Assembly (NCBI RefSeq): GCF_007004665.1
Contig: NZ_ML660052.1
Location: forward strand, 62,001 to 126,000
DNA length: 64,000 bases
Source: Denitrobaculum tricleocarpae
Lineage (GTDB): Bacteria; Pseudomonadota; Alphaproteobacteria; Kiloniellales; Kiloniellaceae
Reading direction: 5' to 3'
Position 1 is the stretch's first letter. Each line of letters starts with the position of its first letter. The position numbers and the translations under genes were made by a program. Of the stretch, positions 8,694 to 17,304 are shown piece after piece. The notes under the pieces were generated by a model. It was not told the DNA's origin. It was given only the letters and a program-made list of their open reading frames with translations, and did not search any database.

Positions 8694-9180
8694 CTGAACG
8701 ATTCACTCAAGTTTGTTGATTGGCAACTTTACGGCTCTGCCTGCTTTCAAAAGCAGATACTTCACTCATATCCAAGTCTGAGGACACTCTCCAGCAGAAC
8801 TTTCTGTTGCTGTTTAGAGGTCACGCATGTGCTGGCGCATGGCCGGCTGACGGGCGACATCCTCATCTGTCCGTTTCCGGCTGCAGTTCGCATCTATCGA
8901 GCTTTCGGACCGGCAATCCCCTGGATAGTGCGCCCCAGGGCCGTGACCTGGAATTTCGGCGACTGGATCAACCGGAAACTCGGGCCAACCTTATGAGAAC
9001 GGAGCGAGTGTCTCGTGATTGCATGAGGCGTTGATCGTGTTGCGCCGCTATAGCGAAGGCGGGCATTCGATCTGCAGGAACGGTTTGGTTTTCCTGTTAG
9101 GTTATAAACCTATCCGTCGGTTGGATAATTGGCTGGCCCTGCGACTTTCGCGCTCGAAAACTGCATGCCGGGTAAAAAGA
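8694..9180. other. Intergenic region, possible decayed sequence
   Basis: Nearly 490 bases between the DUF7002-like gene and pqqE. Short open frames exist on both strands, but none has a convincing start, codon pattern or known family. I see no tRNA or clear terminator. It may hold remnants of a lost gene. Confidence 0.4.
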
Positions 9181-10308
9181 CTAAGCCTGCTCCAGCTCCA
9201 TGCCCTGACGTCGCGTCCGGTACATGAATTCATCGTTCTGCCCATGGGAATCTTTTTCGGCCAAGGCCTCAAGCATTGCGTGGTCGGGGGAGAGGGCGCA
9301 GGCGGGGTCGACGTTGTCCGCGGAACCGGTGAGCGCGAAGGCCTGACAGCGGCAGCCGCCCCAGTCGATCTCCCGCCGTTCGCAGCCCCGGCAGGGTTCC
9401 GGCATCCAGTCCGTACCCCGGTATTTCAGAAAAGCTTCCGAGCTTTCCCAGATCTCCCGCAGGCTTTTCTCCGGGAAGCGGTCGAAGGAGAGAGAGGTGA
9501 TGGATTCCGCCGCATGACAGGGCAGGACCTTGCCTGCCGGAGAGATGTTCAGGAACTGCTGACCCCAGCCGCCCATGCAGGACTTCGGGCGCTTGGCGTA
9601 GTAGTCGGGCACCACGTAGTCGATGACCAGAATGCCCTTCAGGCGCTCACGGGCTTCCTCGACAATTTCAGTGGCGCGTTCCAGCTGGTCGCGCGTCGGC
9701 ATGAGGGCCGCGCGGTTGACGTAGGCCCAGCCGTAATACTGTACATGTGCGATCTCAACCCGTCGGGCGGAGAGTTTGACCGCCAGTTCCAACATGCTTT
9801 CCAGGTTGCCCAGGTTTTGCCGGTGCACAACCATGTTCGCTGTGAGCGGAATACCCAGGGCATTGACCGAATTGGCGAACGCCAGTTTCTTTTCAAAACC
9901 GCCCTTGAAGCCCCCGATCCGGTCGCATCCTGCAGCCTCACTATCCTGGAACGAGAGCTGAACGTGATCCAGTCCGGCATCGGAGAGGCTGTTCAAGCGG
10001 TCTTCGCCGACCAACACACCCGCCGTGATCAGATTGCTGTAGAGGCCCACCTCGTTGGCCTTGGCGATCAGAAGCTCCAGATCCTTGCGGCTGGTCGGTT
10101 CGCCCCCGGAAAAATGAATCTGCAAGGCGCCCAGATCCGCGGCTTCTTCGATGGCCTTCAGCCAGCTTGCCGTATCCAGTTCGGCGCTCGCTGCTTCCAG
10201 GGCCACGGGGTTCGAGCAATAGGGGCATTGCAGCGGACAGCGATGGGTCAGCTCCGCCAGGATCGCCAGCGGGAAGGAGGGCGCGGGACCTGGGGAGGGA
10301 CTGTTCAT
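9181..10308 (-). CDS. pqqE: PQQ biosynthesis radical SAM peptide cyclase PqqE
   Basis: Radical SAM enzyme that, with PqqD presenting PqqA, forms the C-C bond between the Glu and Tyr side chains of PqqA, the first step of pyrroloquinoline quinone synthesis. It is 375 aa, as usual. The radical SAM cluster motif CPLQCPYC (Cys at about 28, 32 and 35) is preceded by ELTHR, and SGGEPTSR follows. The C-terminal SPASM region has CMGGWGQ, LPCHAAES, CRGCERREIDWGGCRC. The start overlaps the pqqD stop by 4 bp. It is the last gene of the pqqABCDE operon. Confidence 0.97.
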   Translation of the reverse strand: MNSPSPGPAPSFPLAILAELTHRCPLQCPYCSNPVALEAASAELDTASWLKAIEEAADLGALQIHFSGGEPTSRKDLELLIAKANEVGLYSNLITAGVLVGEDRLNSLSDAGLDHVQLSFQDSEAAGCDRIGGFKGGFEKKLAFANSVNALGIPLTANMVVHRQNLGNLESMLELAVKLSARRVEIAHVQYYGWAYVNRAALMPTRDQLERATEIVEEARERLKGILVIDYVVPDYYAKRPKSCMGGWGQQFLNISPAGKVLPCHAAESITSLSFDRFPEKSLREIWESSEAFLKYRGTDWMPEPCRGCERREIDWGGCRCQAFALTGSADNVDPACALSPDHAMLEALAEKDSHGQNDEFMYRTRRQGMELEQA

Positions 10309-10595
10309 GCGGTCAGTATCCGCTTGTCAGTCAGATCCTGAAGCAGCGCGATGACGTCCTTCAGGACCACGTCCTTAGGCGCGGAAAAGCTGGCGGCGAG
10401 ATCCTCGGCGATGGCGTCGATATTGGCTTCACCCTTACAGCGTTTGACGATTTCCAACGCGATGTTGTCGAGCACAAAAAGGCGTTCTGGCGCCAGAAGC
10501 ACCCATTGATCGCGCTGCTTGTCGAAGCGCAGTTTGACGCCGCGCGGCAGCGCCGGGACCGAAGCTTCCGTGATTTCGATCCGTTCCGCCGTCAT
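10305..10595 (-). CDS. pqqD: PQQ biosynthesis peptide chaperone PqqD
   Basis: Small RRE-type chaperone (96 aa) that binds the PqqA precursor and delivers it to PqqE. Recognisable parts are LPRGVKLRFDKQRDQWVLLAPERLFVLD, the winged-helix/beta sheet part, and the EIVKRCKGEANIDAIAEDL helix region. It overlaps pqqC and pqqE by 4 bp on each side, implying coupled translation and roughly matched amounts. Size and order in the operon are typical. Confidence 0.96.
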   Translation of the reverse strand: MTAERIEITEASVPALPRGVKLRFDKQRDQWVLLAPERLFVLDNIALEIVKRCKGEANIDAIAEDLAASFSAPKDVVLKDVIALLQDLTDKRILTA

Positions 10596-11431
10596 GGTTT
10601 TGCGTCCGCGACCGCGCCGACCCTATGATGAACTTCACCGCTGTGGCCGTCGGGAACGAACGCGCCCGGCGGAATATGCCCCGGTGCCACATAGGCGTGA
10701 TACAGCGCATCCAGCTGCGCCCAGAGCACGTCGGTCTTGAAGCGCAGGGCGGCCATGACCTGTTCCTGCTGTTCCCGGGTTCTGGCTTCGCGAATGACAT
10801 AGGCCAGACCGAATTTCACGTCCTTCGGGGCTTCGTTCAGGCGGTTGGTAAAGTAGGCGATGGTGCGGTCGTTGGCGAAGTCGTAATGCTCCAGCAACCC
10901 GGCAATCCGTTCCTCATGGATCTTCGGTGCGAAGAGTTCGGTCAGGGACGATGCCACGGCTTCCAGCAGCGACTTTTCGCGCACGAAGCGCACGTAGGCC
11001 TCCACCGCGAACTTTGTCGCGGGCAGAATGCCCTCGGTCGAGGCCACGTAGTCGCGGTCCAGACCGACGGCCTCGGCAAGCACGAACCAGCGCTCGATCC
11101 CGCCTTCGTTGCCCGCATGCCCGTCGTGGTCCTCGATGCGCTGCCGCCATTCCCGGCGCAAATCCAGATCTTCGGCCCGTGACAGCAGGGAGGCATCCTT
11201 CAGCGGGATCCGGCTCTGATAGTAGAAGCGGTTGAGGACCCAGGCCTGCACCTGGGCATGGCTGCAGCCGCCCGAATGCAGCAGTTTGTGAAAGGGATGC
11301 AGGTTGTGATAGCGCTCCGCACCGATGCGGCGCAGGCGGCTTTCAAACGTCTCCGCATCCAGAAATTCACCGGGATCAAAACTCCGGGATGAGGGTTTCG
11401 GGGGCCTCGTGGCTTCAGCGATGGCGTTCAT
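10592..11431 (-). CDS. pqqC: Pyrroloquinoline-quinone synthase PqqC
   Basis: Cofactor-free oxidase catalysing the last step of PQQ synthesis, ring closure and eight-electron oxidation. It is 279 aa with the all-helical TenA/PqqC fold. The segments HPFHKLLHSGGCSHAQVQAWVLNR, DHDGHAGNEGGIERW and the LTELFAPKIHEERI stretch carry the active-site His and Arg residues. The N-terminal 20 residues are a variable extension. It overlaps both pqqB and pqqD by 4 bp. Confidence 0.97.
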   Translation of the reverse strand: MNAIAEATRPPKPSSRSFDPGEFLDAETFESRLRRIGAERYHNLHPFHKLLHSGGCSHAQVQAWVLNRFYYQSRIPLKDASLLSRAEDLDLRREWRQRIEDHDGHAGNEGGIERWFVLAEAVGLDRDYVASTEGILPATKFAVEAYVRFVREKSLLEAVASSLTELFAPKIHEERIAGLLEHYDFANDRTIAYFTNRLNEAPKDVKFGLAYVIREARTREQQEQVMAALRFKTDVLWAQLDALYHAYVAPGHIPPGAFVPDGHSGEVHHRVGAVADAKP

Positions 11432-12360
11432 AGCGTGATCTCCATGCCGTCGTAAGCGACCTGCCAGCCCGCGTCTTCCACCGCCGCGCGCTCGGGCGAA
11501 TCGGACAGCAGGATCGGATTGGTATTGTTGATATGAATGAGAACCTTGCGTTCGACCGGGCTCTCCGCAAAAGCCGCAAGCGTTCCTTCGGGACCGGAGA
11601 GGCTCATGTGGCCCATGCGTTGCCCGGTCTTGCTGCCGGCGCCCTGCAGCGGCATCTCGTCGTCCTGCCAGAGGGTGCCATCAAACAATAATAGGGAAGC
11701 GCCGTCGAGTTGCTTCGTGAGTGTGTCGGAGAGTTTCGCGCAAGCAGGCACGTAAAGGAAATATGTGCCGCTCTTGCGGTCCTCGACGCGCAGCGCGATG
11801 GTGTCTTCCTCGACGGTTCCGAAATTGCTGCCCGCAGACTCGTCTTCGAGATAGAGCGCGACCTTGCCGGGCACGGCAAAGGGTACGATGCGCAGGCCCG
11901 TGCCGCTGCCGTCCTTTTTTCTCGGCTCGAAGCCCTGGTTCAGCGCGATGGAGCGCCGGTCGACGAATTCCGGATTGAGCACGTTGAAAATCGAGTTGGC
12001 GCTGAGAACCTCGAGAACCCGGCCCGTTGCGTAGACGGCCAGCGGGTAGCGCTCGCGGAGGGTCAAGAGCCCGGCGACGTGGTCGACGTCACCGTTGGTC
12101 AGCACCACGGCAGCGATAGGACTGTGCCGGACGCCCCTCTGCGGGTGCATTTGGGGATTGTCGTTGATCTGCTGGCGGATATCCGGCGAGGCGTTAAAGA
12201 GCACCCAATTCTCGCCGTCGGCTGAGACCGCAATCGAGGACTGGCTGGACGGCCGCGCCGCCGGATCGCCGCGGCGGGCCCGCTGAGATGCTTCGTTATT
12301 GCTGTTCCACTGCGGAAACCCGCCACCTGCCGCAGCCCCAAGCACCAGCACGCGAAGCAA
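11428..12360 (-). CDS. pqqB: PQQ biosynthesis metallo-beta-lactamase-fold hydroxylase PqqB
   Basis: A 310 aa MBL-fold protein acting between PqqE and PqqC, with an iron-dependent hydroxylase role reported for the family. The N-terminus VLVLGAAAGGGFPQWN, the internal NGDVDHVAGLL metal-site motif and the C-terminal INNTNPIL are characteristic. Spacing to pqqA is about 118 bp and contains a terminator-like hairpin, so pqqB-E are probably expressed at a lower level than pqqA. The stop overlaps pqqC by 4 bp. Confidence 0.97.
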   Translation of the reverse strand: MLRVLVLGAAAGGGFPQWNSNNEASQRARRGDPAARPSSQSSIAVSADGENWVLFNASPDIRQQINDNPQMHPQRGVRHSPIAAVVLTNGDVDHVAGLLTLRERYPLAVYATGRVLEVLSANSIFNVLNPEFVDRRSIALNQGFEPRKKDGSGTGLRIVPFAVPGKVALYLEDESAGSNFGTVEEDTIALRVEDRKSGTYFLYVPACAKLSDTLTKQLDGASLLLFDGTLWQDDEMPLQGAGSKTGQRMGHMSLSGPEGTLAAFAESPVERKVLIHINNTNPILLSDSPERAAVEDAGWQVAYDGMEITL

Positions 12361-12398
12361 AGCAACTCTCCCTGAAACCTATGGACTCTCTTTATCAA

Positions 12399-12453
12399 AA
12401 AGAAAAAGCCGGGAGCGTTCAATCCGAAAGATCGGAAGCTGCACCCGGCTCTT
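12399..12453 (-). terminator. Partial terminator between pqqA and pqqB
   Basis: On the minus strand a stem AGCCGGG...CCCGGCT (extendable with A-T and G-T pairs to about 10 bp) encloses an inner hairpin CCGATCTTTCGG and is followed by a T-rich run TTTTCTTTTT. It lies downstream of pqqA and upstream of pqqB, the right place to let most transcripts end after pqqA. Confidence 0.75.
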
Positions 12454-12478
12454 CAAACAACGATCTGGCAGTATCGCT

Positions 12479-12556
12479 TCAAAGCTCCGCGCAAGCGTAG
12501 CAGTTGATTTCCATACCGACGGAGATCTCGATGACTTTTGGGGTTGCCCAGCTCAT
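12479..12556 (-). CDS. pqqA: PQQ precursor peptide PqqA
   Basis: A 25-residue ribosomal peptide, the backbone source of PQQ. I translated it by hand because it is very short: it starts MSWATPKVIEIS and ends VGMEINCYACAEL. Glu16 and Tyr20, the residues crosslinked by PqqE, occupy the conserved E-x3-Y spacing in MEINCYACAEL. A strong GAGGAG ribosome site lies upstream of the ATG. It is the first gene of the operon and is separated from pqqB by a terminator-like hairpin. Confidence 0.95.
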   Translation of the reverse strand: MSWATPKVIEISVGMEINCYACAEL

Positions 12557-13065
12557 TATTTTCTCCTCAGAACAGGTTGGTCAACGGGCGGTGCTCTGGA
12601 TGATCGTCTCGCGACGCAAACAAATTCCACCGCTAGAATTTGCAGTAAACCGCGAGCGGATAGCTGCAACAAGCACCATGGTAGCGAGTCGCTCGTTGCG
12701 CGCCCACCCTACTAAAGTCTTAGTCTTGAAAGATTCCAAACTACGCGCTTTTCCCCTTGGTCAAACAGGATAGAGTTTCCCGTCCTGCAAACAGAATTCA
12801 GCGCGTCGTTTTTGCCTGCAATCCAGGACCGCGACGTTACCAACAAGTGGTATCTATCTTCTTGATTTAAAGAGGTGATTGGATCTTATCACCGCGACGT
12901 GATCCGCCGCGCTCTATCGGGTTTATATTGCGTCGCAGCAATTCCGGCCCTTTGCCAACGTGCTTTATTTCTGGCCCGAGACGAGGCAGGATCAAAAGAA
13001 AATGAAGAAAAATCAGCAGTTCCCGCAGTGCGTATTCTGCTTGGAGCAGCAACGGGGAGACAGCT
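12557..13065. other. Divergent regulatory region between pqqA and the FIST sensor gene
   Basis: About 500 non-coding bases between divergently transcribed pqqA and the FIST gene. It should hold both promoters. A short inverted repeat ATCAC/GTGAT lies at about 12889-12904. I could not identify a convincing -35/-10 pair or any RNA gene. Confidence 0.5.
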
Positions 13066-14235
13066 ATGTATCCGGCGGCTCCAGGGGAGTTGGCAAAGGA
13101 GACGGCGCAGATTACCACGGGTGTGTCCTGTGCTCAGGACGCCGTGACCGCGGCACGTGAATTCTTCGAAGCGGTCAGGCATCCGGACCTCGACACGGTT
13201 CTGTTTTTCTGCTCGCCCCAATACAATCTGGCTGAGCTGGGTGCGGAGTTAAACGCTCTCTTTGGGGACGTGCATCTGGTGGGCTGCACCACTGCCGGCG
13301 AGATCACGCCGCGCGGCTATATCGAAGGCAGCATCACCGGCGTTGGATTTTCCGCGCCCGGCTTTACCGCTGTCTCCGAGGTGATCGAAAACCTCAAGGA
13401 CCTGAGCATTGCGACGGTGCGCGAGGTTGTCCAGGGCGCGATTGCGCGCTTGGACCAAAAGGTCCCCGACCGCGCGCCCGGCACCACTTTCGCTTTCGTC
13501 ATGATTGATGGCATGTCCCAACAGGAGGAACAGGTCGCATCGTCCGTGTTCAATGCGCTTGGGGATATTCCTCTCTTGGGAGGATCCGCGGGTGACGATC
13601 TCTCCTACGTGGCGTCCTATGTCTTTCAGAACGGCCGGTTCCACAGCGCTTCCGCGGCGCTCCTGCTGGTGCACACGAAGCATCCCTTCAAGATTTTCAA
13701 GACCGAGCACTTCAGCAGCACCGGCAAGAAGATGGTGGTGACCGCCGCGGGCAGCGACCGGCGCGTGGAGGAACTGAATGCCGTCCCGGCCGCCCGCGAG
13801 TATGCGCGGGTGATTGGCCTGCCCAAGGAGGAACTCAATCCCCTGGTTTTTGCGGCCCATCCCCTGGTGGTGCGGGTCGGCGGCGAGTATCATGTACGCT
13901 CGATCCAGCGGGTGAACGACGACGACAGTCTGAGTTTTCTCTGCGCCATCGACGAGGGCATCGTCCTGACCGTGGCCGAGAGCGGCGACATCGTCCAGGA
14001 TCTGGCAAGCCAGTTCGACGAGCTTCGCTCTTCGCTCAACAACATTCAGGTGATTATCGGTTGCGACTGTATCCTGCGGCGCCTGGAGATGGAGCGGAAG
14101 GAGGTGAAATCGGCGATTTCGGAGATTCTGCTCGGCAACAAGGTGATTGGATTTAGCACTTACGGCGAACAATATCATTCGATGCATGTGAACCAGACCT
14201 TCACTGCAGTCGCGATTGGACTCGAGGCAGACTGA
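13066..14235 (+). CDS. FIST-domain sensor protein (NosP-like)
   Basis: A 389 aa cytoplasmic protein with an N-terminal FIST domain (VGCTTAGEITPRGYIEGSITGVGFS, about residues 65-90; LLGGSAGDDLSYV near 165) and a FIST_C domain with the end IGFSTYGEQYHSMHVNQTFTAVAIG. In Pseudomonas and Shewanella, FIST proteins called NosP bind haem and nitric oxide and control a co-transcribed hybrid kinase (NahK). Here the gene overlaps the kinase gene (TGATG), which makes the same pairing very likely. Whether this protein binds haem cannot be read from sequence by eye. The start follows GGGGAG. Confidence 0.9.
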   Translation: MYPAAPGELAKETAQITTGVSCAQDAVTAAREFFEAVRHPDLDTVLFFCSPQYNLAELGAELNALFGDVHLVGCTTAGEITPRGYIEGSITGVGFSAPGFTAVSEVIENLKDLSIATVREVVQGAIARLDQKVPDRAPGTTFAFVMIDGMSQQEEQVASSVFNALGDIPLLGGSAGDDLSYVASYVFQNGRFHSASAALLLVHTKHPFKIFKTEHFSSTGKKMVVTAAGSDRRVEELNAVPAAREYARVIGLPKEELNPLVFAAHPLVVRVGGEYHVRSIQRVNDDDSLSFLCAIDEGIVLTVAESGDIVQDLASQFDELRSSLNNIQVIIGCDCILRRLEMERKEVKSAISEILLGNKVIGFSTYGEQYHSMHVNQTFTAVAIGLEAD

Positions 14236-16556
14236 TGTCGATTCAGGATAGCGACCCGCCCGCAGAAGCCAAACCGAAGAGAGAGTCTGACCGTCCGTCC
14301 GGTCTGACCGCCGCCAAGGTGGAATCGCTCGACCAGCGCCGCAGTCCGGCGACGCGGATCGAAGAGCTCGAGCAGCAGGTTACGCGCCTGACGAAAATCA
14401 ACGATGCCCTGATGAAGCGCGTCGAGCGCAGCATCGATTACCACGGCAATTCCTTTTCGCTGTTTCAAACCGCGATCCTGCTGGAAAACCAGGTGCGCGA
14501 TCGCACCGAGGAACTGAACAATGCGCTCAGCAACCTCGAACAGTCCAACGCCGCGCTCACCAACGCCAACGAAGAGGCTGAAACCGCCCGGACGCGTCTG
14601 ACCGACGCCATCGACTCGCTTTCCGAGGGCTTTACGCTTTTCGACGCGGACGACCGCCTGGTTCAGTCCAACTCCAAGTTCCGGGCCTTTTATCCCGATG
14701 TGGAGCACGAGATCGTGCCGGGGATGACCTTTGAGGCTTTCCTGCGCAGCATTCTCGAACACGACGCCCTGGCAATCCCCAAAAGCGAGCACGAGACCTG
14801 GATCGAGCAACGGCTCCATCAACACCGCAATCCCAGCGATACCGTTCTCTTGTCGTTGACAAACGGCCGTTGGATCCAGGTCAGCGAGCGACCGACCAAG
14901 AACGGAACGGTGGGGATCTACACCGACGTCACGGAGATCAAGAAGGTCGAGTCCCAGCGGCGCGAGCGGGAGCTGGAAGAAAAGTCGATCCAGCTCACCG
15001 CCACGCTGGACAACCTTGCACAAGGCGTTTCGGTGTTCGACCACCACCATCAGCTTGCCTATTGGAACAAGCACTTCGCCTGGCTGACCGGCCTCTCGCC
15101 CTCGATGGTGCGCGAGGGCATGCGCTTCGATCAGATCCTGGGATCGCCCGAGGTCAAGCGGGCTTTTCCCGACACGGACATGGTCACGGACCTGATCAAC
15201 TGGTTGCGCTACGAGGGCGGTGCTCAGCCTTTCCGCGCTGAATATCACCGCCGCGACGGCGTGGTGATCGAAGTGCGGCGCAATGCCATTCCGGATGGCG
15301 GCTTCGTCTCCACCTACACGGACGTCACCGAGCAGCGCCGCACCGCCAAGGTGCTGGAGGAAGCCAAGGAGACACTCGAAGTCCGGGTGCAGGAACGGAC
15401 GGCCGAGCTCACCGAACTCAACGAACAGCTCACGCTCGCCAAGGCCATGGCCGAGGAGGCCAACCTCAGCAAGACCAAGTTCCTCGCCGCGGCCAGTCAC
15501 GACCTGCTGCAGCCTCTTAACGCCGCCCGGCTTTTCGTATCGGCGCTGCTCGATTCCGATCCCTCCGCCGAGGTCAACCGTCTGACCGAACGGGTCTATA
15601 CGGCGCTCGAATCGGTCGACGGCCTGCTGAAGGCCCTGTTCGATATTTCCAAGCTGGATACGGGAACGGTGACGCCGGAGTGGCGCGAGTTCCCGGTCGA
15701 TATTCTGCTTGAGGCCCTGGCCAGCGAGTTCGCGCTTCTGGCGGAAAACAAGGGCCTCTCCTTCCGGGTTGTGCCCAGCCATGTGGTGATCAAGAGCGAC
15801 ATGCTGCTGCTGCGCAGGATCCTGCAGAACTTCGTCAGCAATGCGGTGCGTTACACGTCAAGCGGTCAGGTGCTGCTCGGCTGCCGGCGCAAGGCCAAGA
15901 GCCTTTCCATCGAGATCTGGGATACGGGGCCGGGCATCCGCGAGGAGCATCAGCGCGTGGTCTTCGAGGAGTTTCAGCGTTTCGTGCACCCGGATTCCGA
16001 CGTTGACACCGGCTTCGGCCTGGGACTTGCGATCGCCAAGCGGTCCGCACGCATTCTGAAACATCCCCTGAAGCTAAATTCTCGGGCGGGACGGGGTTCG
16101 ATGTTTGCGGTGGAAGTGCCCTACGGCAAGGCCAATGGCCTGAACACCATGGAGCTGACCCCGGCATTGCATAAGAACTACGGCCTCGGTAACGCCACGG
16201 TGATTTTTATCGAGAACGATTTAGACAATCTGGAAGCGATGGCTGCACTGCTGCAGCGCTGGTCCTGCCATGTGATCGGCGCACATGACGGTGTGGAGGC
16301 CAGCAGGATGATGGCCGATGAACAGGTTACACCGGATCTCATCATCGCTGACTACCATCTTGATGATGACCGCACGGGCATCGATGCCATCTCCGAAGTC
16401 CGCCGCCATTGCCGCGCGCCGGTGCCGGGCATCATCGTCACCGCCGACCACACCTCCGCAGTCCGGCTGGAGGTGAAAGACGCCGGTTTCGAACTGCTGC
16501 AGAAGCCTGTGAAACCGGCGGAACTCCGCTCCCTGATGTCGCACCTTCTGGCTTAG
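14235..16556 (+). CDS. PAS-domain hybrid histidine kinase/response regulator (NahK/ErcS'-like)
   Basis: A 773 aa soluble kinase with no membrane segment. Order: coiled coil (about 30-120), PAS (about 121-240, DSLSEGFTLFDADDRLVQSNSKF), PAS (about 250-370, DNLAQGVSVFDHHHQLAYWN), coiled coil, HisKA with His422 (AASHDLLQPLNA), HATPase_c (QNFVSNAVRYTSSG; DTGPGI; GFGLGLAIAKR), and a receiver domain with phospho-acceptor Asp706 (IIADYHLDDD). The HDLLQPLNAARLF H-box is typical of the NahK/ErcS' group that works in PQQ-alcohol oxidation loci of Pseudomonas. It is translationally coupled to the FIST gene. The likely output is the LuxR-type regulator at 17.3 kb. Confidence 0.92.
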   Translation: MSIQDSDPPAEAKPKRESDRPSGLTAAKVESLDQRRSPATRIEELEQQVTRLTKINDALMKRVERSIDYHGNSFSLFQTAILLENQVRDRTEELNNALSNLEQSNAALTNANEEAETARTRLTDAIDSLSEGFTLFDADDRLVQSNSKFRAFYPDVEHEIVPGMTFEAFLRSILEHDALAIPKSEHETWIEQRLHQHRNPSDTVLLSLTNGRWIQVSERPTKNGTVGIYTDVTEIKKVESQRRERELEEKSIQLTATLDNLAQGVSVFDHHHQLAYWNKHFAWLTGLSPSMVREGMRFDQILGSPEVKRAFPDTDMVTDLINWLRYEGGAQPFRAEYHRRDGVVIEVRRNAIPDGGFVSTYTDVTEQRRTAKVLEEAKETLEVRVQERTAELTELNEQLTLAKAMAEEANLSKTKFLAAASHDLLQPLNAARLFVSALLDSDPSAEVNRLTERVYTALESVDGLLKALFDISKLDTGTVTPEWREFPVDILLEALASEFALLAENKGLSFRVVPSHVVIKSDMLLLRRILQNFVSNAVRYTSSGQVLLGCRRKAKSLSIEIWDTGPGIREEHQRVVFEEFQRFVHPDSDVDTGFGLGLAIAKRSARILKHPLKLNSRAGRGSMFAVEVPYGKANGLNTMELTPALHKNYGLGNATVIFIENDLDNLEAMAALLQRWSCHVIGAHDGVEASRMMADEQVTPDLIIADYHLDDDRTGIDAISEVRRHCRAPVPGIIVTADHTSAVRLEVKDAGFELLQKPVKPAELRSLMSHLLA

Positions 16557-16570
16557 CGAGGCCAACTTTT

Positions 16571-16957
16571 CTATGAAGGTTGCGAATTCTCGCGCAGCCA
16601 CGCAGCGAAGTCTGCTTCGGTCATCTCACTTGATGCCAGCGCTAGAACGGCTTCAGTGGCAGCCACCTCGTCTGCGGACAGCCGTGAGGCGTTTCTTCGC
16701 ATAAAAACGTAGGCAGAGAGAAAAGCCGTTCGCTTGTTCCCATCCATGAAGGGATGGTTCTTCACAATACCGAAAGCGTAGGATGCGGTTAAAGCATGGA
16801 GGTCAGCCTCGCCATAGCTGTAAAGGTTTTTTGGACGGGCCAGTGCCGATTCAAGCAAACCCTCGTCGCGCAAACCTGAAGGTCCGCCGTGCTCGGCCAG
16901 TAACATGTCGTGCATGGCGTCGATGACCGCGCGCTGCAGCCAGACAGGTTCGCTCAC
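16571..16957 (-). CDS. Doc-type toxin (Fic/DOC family)
   Basis: A 128 aa death-on-curing toxin. The catalytic Fic loop HPFMDGNKR is at residues 68-76, matching the Doc consensus HxFx(D/N)(A/G)NK(R/x). Doc proteins phosphorylate EF-Tu in the cases studied. The protein has standard length and intact motif, so it looks functional. Its start overlaps the antitoxin stop by 4 bp. The gene pair lies convergent to the hybrid kinase and splits it from the LuxR regulator, suggesting a late insertion. Confidence 0.9.
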   Translation of the reverse strand: MSEPVWLQRAVIDAMHDMLLAEHGGPSGLRDEGLLESALARPKNLYSYGEADLHALTASYAFGIVKNHPFMDGNKRTAFLSAYVFMRRNASRLSADEVAATEAVLALASSEMTEADFAAWLRENSQPS

Positions 16958-17181
16958 TTGGAGAGTTCGCGCAGGGTGTTGCGATACTTGCCCATGCCCT
17001 CTCTCGCGGCACGCATCTGCTCCTCGAACTCCGGGTCATAGGGGGTGATCCGCATCGATCCGTCAGGCGCTTCCGTCAAATGAAGATGATCGCCGTCTCT
17101 GAGGTTGAGCCGTGTCAGGGTTTCCTTGGGCAGAACAAGCCCGAGGGAATTACCGACTGCGCGTACCTTTAATTTCGTCAT
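16954..17181 (-). CDS. AbrB/MazE-type antitoxin
   Basis: About 75 aa antitoxin for the Doc-like toxin. The N-terminal swapped-hairpin DNA-binding part is clear (KLKVRAVGNSLGLVLPKETLTRLNLRDGD), followed by an acidic and basic C-terminal tail that would neutralise the toxin. I chose the ATG at 17181; an in-frame TTG lies 15 bp earlier. Doc is classically paired with Phd, so an AbrB-type partner is a less common but known combination. A palindrome over the promoter suggests autoregulation. Confidence 0.85.
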   Translation of the reverse strand: MTKLKVRAVGNSLGLVLPKETLTRLNLRDGDHLHLTEAPDGSMRITPYDPEFEEQMRAAREGMGKYRNTLRELSK

Positions 17182-17198
17182 AAGCGTGTTGTCCAAAT

Positions 17199-17238
17199 GT
17201 TATTACAAACATTATAACACGCAGATGGCGCTAGGCAA
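17199..17238 (-). promoter_or_regulatory. Promoter and operator of the toxin-antitoxin operon
   Basis: On the minus strand TTGCCT (17233-17238) and TATAAT (17211-17216) are separated by 16 bp. The -10 lies inside an imperfect palindrome, GTTAT...ATAAC (17199-17218), a likely binding site for the AbrB-type antitoxin. Confidence 0.55.
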
Positions 17239-17304
17239 GGTATTGGCGGCAACCGGCGGACGGATTGGAAAGGCTTCGGGCCTTAGCGGAGTTTTAGCGC
17301 CCCG

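Noticed and set aside
8721-8790. Stem-like sequence GCCTGCTTTCAAAAGCAG resembling a tRNA arm
   Set aside because: Only one short stem fits. The acceptor stem and the T-loop could not be found at the required distances.
8619-8996. A 125-codon plus-strand frame in the gap before pqqE
   Set aside because: It starts inside the DUF7002-like gene on the other strand, has no family motif and no good ribosome site. I could not support it as a gene or a pseudogene.
14175-15782. A 535-codon minus-strand frame opposite the hybrid kinase
   Set aside because: Long antisense frames are expected in GC-rich DNA. The plus-strand kinase has all motifs in order, the antisense product has none.
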